A stretch of 5,629 bases of DNA from Candidatus Cloacimonadota bacterium (GTDB lineage: Bacteria; Cloacimonadota; Cloacimonadia; Cloacimonadales; JAJBBL01), in contig JAJBBL010000199.1 of NCBI GenBank assembly GCA_020532365.1, forward strand, positions 1 through 5,629, in the 5' to 3' direction. Made by a program: the position numbers and the translations under genes. Positions 5,153-5,629 of this stretch are shown here, in pieces. The first letter of the stretch is position 1. Each line of letters begins with the position of its first letter. The notes under the pieces are model-generated. The model saw nothing but the letters and a program-made list of their open reading frames with translations, searched no databases and was not told the DNA's origin.

Positions 5153-5629
5153 ATGCGACAAAAAAAACTTCTTGGGATTGTATTAGTCTTGCTTTGTAGT
5201 ATGCAGCTGGTCATCGCCAAGGATGGCTCAGGAAGTCAGAAACTGTCAGGGGATAGCCGTATTAATATGCGTTCAGGCAATACATATATGAATATAGGTG
5301 AGTATGATAAAGCTCTTGAGAGATATCTTGACGTGGTAAGTGAAAAACCAGAGTATATTGAAGCGCTTAAACTGATAGGGGATATTTACTTTTTCTACGG
5401 TGATGAGAATCCGTTAGAAGCAGCACCACACTATACCGAATCATTTCATTATTACGATCGAGCAATTACAGCTTATGAAAAATACTTGGACGTTAAAGGT
5501 GTTAAGAAACTTGAGAAACAGATTGACGACGCTAAATTGAAAAAGATTGCAACCTGGGCTCGACTTTTTAATCACGGACAAGAAAACGTAGCTAAACAAG
5601 AGTATGACTCAGCCTTAGAAGAGTTTCAA
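5153..5629 (+). CDS. Exported TPR-repeat protein, 3' partial
   Basis: The open frame runs to the window end, giving 159 residues. The start ATG follows a strong GGAGGA site 4 bases away. It begins with a Sec signal peptide (MRQKK, hydrophobic core LLGIVLVLLCSMQLVIA, probable cleavage after A22). C15 does not sit in a good lipobox, so a lipoprotein is unlikely. After a polar linker come helical pairs of tetratricopeptide type: residues ~37-70 (GNTYMNIGEYDKALERYLDVVSEKPEY), ~71-112 (ALKLIGDIYFFYG, then YYDRAITAYEKYLDV, with an insert between the helices), and the start of a further unit at ~134 (WARLFNHGQENVAKQEYDSALEEFQ). TPRs are protein-binding scaffolds, so it probably assembles or supports an envelope complex in the periplasm. 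The remaining C-terminus is unseen and could carry another domain. It belongs to a separate transcription unit from the kinase. Confidence 0.85.
   Translation, partial: MRQKKLLGIVLVLLCSMQLVIAKDGSGSQKLSGDSRINMRSGNTYMNIGEYDKALERYLDVVSEKPEYIEALKLIGDIYFFYGDENPLEAAPHYTESFHYYDRAITAYEKYLDVKGVKKLEKQIDDAKLKKIATWARLFNHGQENVAKQEYDSALEEFQ

Overview
The window looks like chromosomal DNA of a Gram-negative-type bacterium of moderate-to-low GC (about 40% by eye). It carries a thiol peroxidase, an alkyltransferase, a hybrid histidine kinase of the type common in Desulfobacterota, Spirochaetota and Fibrobacterota, an exported TPR protein, and sigma70-like promoter hexamers (TTGACA/TATAAT-like). The lineage cannot be fixed from this sequence. 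No mobile element, CRISPR array, tRNA or rRNA was seen.

Layout. (1) Positions 1-1043 hold two plus-strand genes, the 3' part of an O6-methylguanine-DNA methyltransferase and a complete atypical 2-Cys peroxiredoxin (tpx). A strong intrinsic terminator closes this block. (2) A convergent minus-strand gene (1055-2113) encodes a sigma70-family regulator with recognisable regions 2 and 4 and an extra ~165-residue C-terminal part. Its likely promoter contains a TGTCAA-N7-TTGACA inverted repeat. (3) A ~550-base gene-poor stretch (2114-2666) has several small hairpins and a plausible promoter for the next gene. (4) A 78-residue secreted protein of unknown function (2667-2903) has codon use suggesting high expression and is flanked by hairpins on both sides. 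(5) A two-gene unit (3001-4953) encodes a small four-cysteine protein and a soluble PAS-DHp-CA-REC hybrid histidine kinase with an N-terminal CxxC. Both genes are in the same reading frame, separated by one TAG and 21 bases. (6) After a probable terminator and a promoter, an exported TPR protein (5153 onward) runs off the window end.

How the genes may work together. The first block is damage defence: reversal of DNA alkylation and peroxide reduction. The middle is regulatory. The sigma-like gene has no adjacent anti-sigma gene in the window, and its C-terminal extension may regulate it in cis. The small cysteine protein and the CxxC-bearing kinase are the best candidate for an undescribed two-part cytosolic redox or metal sensor. 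No output regulator for the kinase lies in the window. The links between blocks are inference from proximity only.
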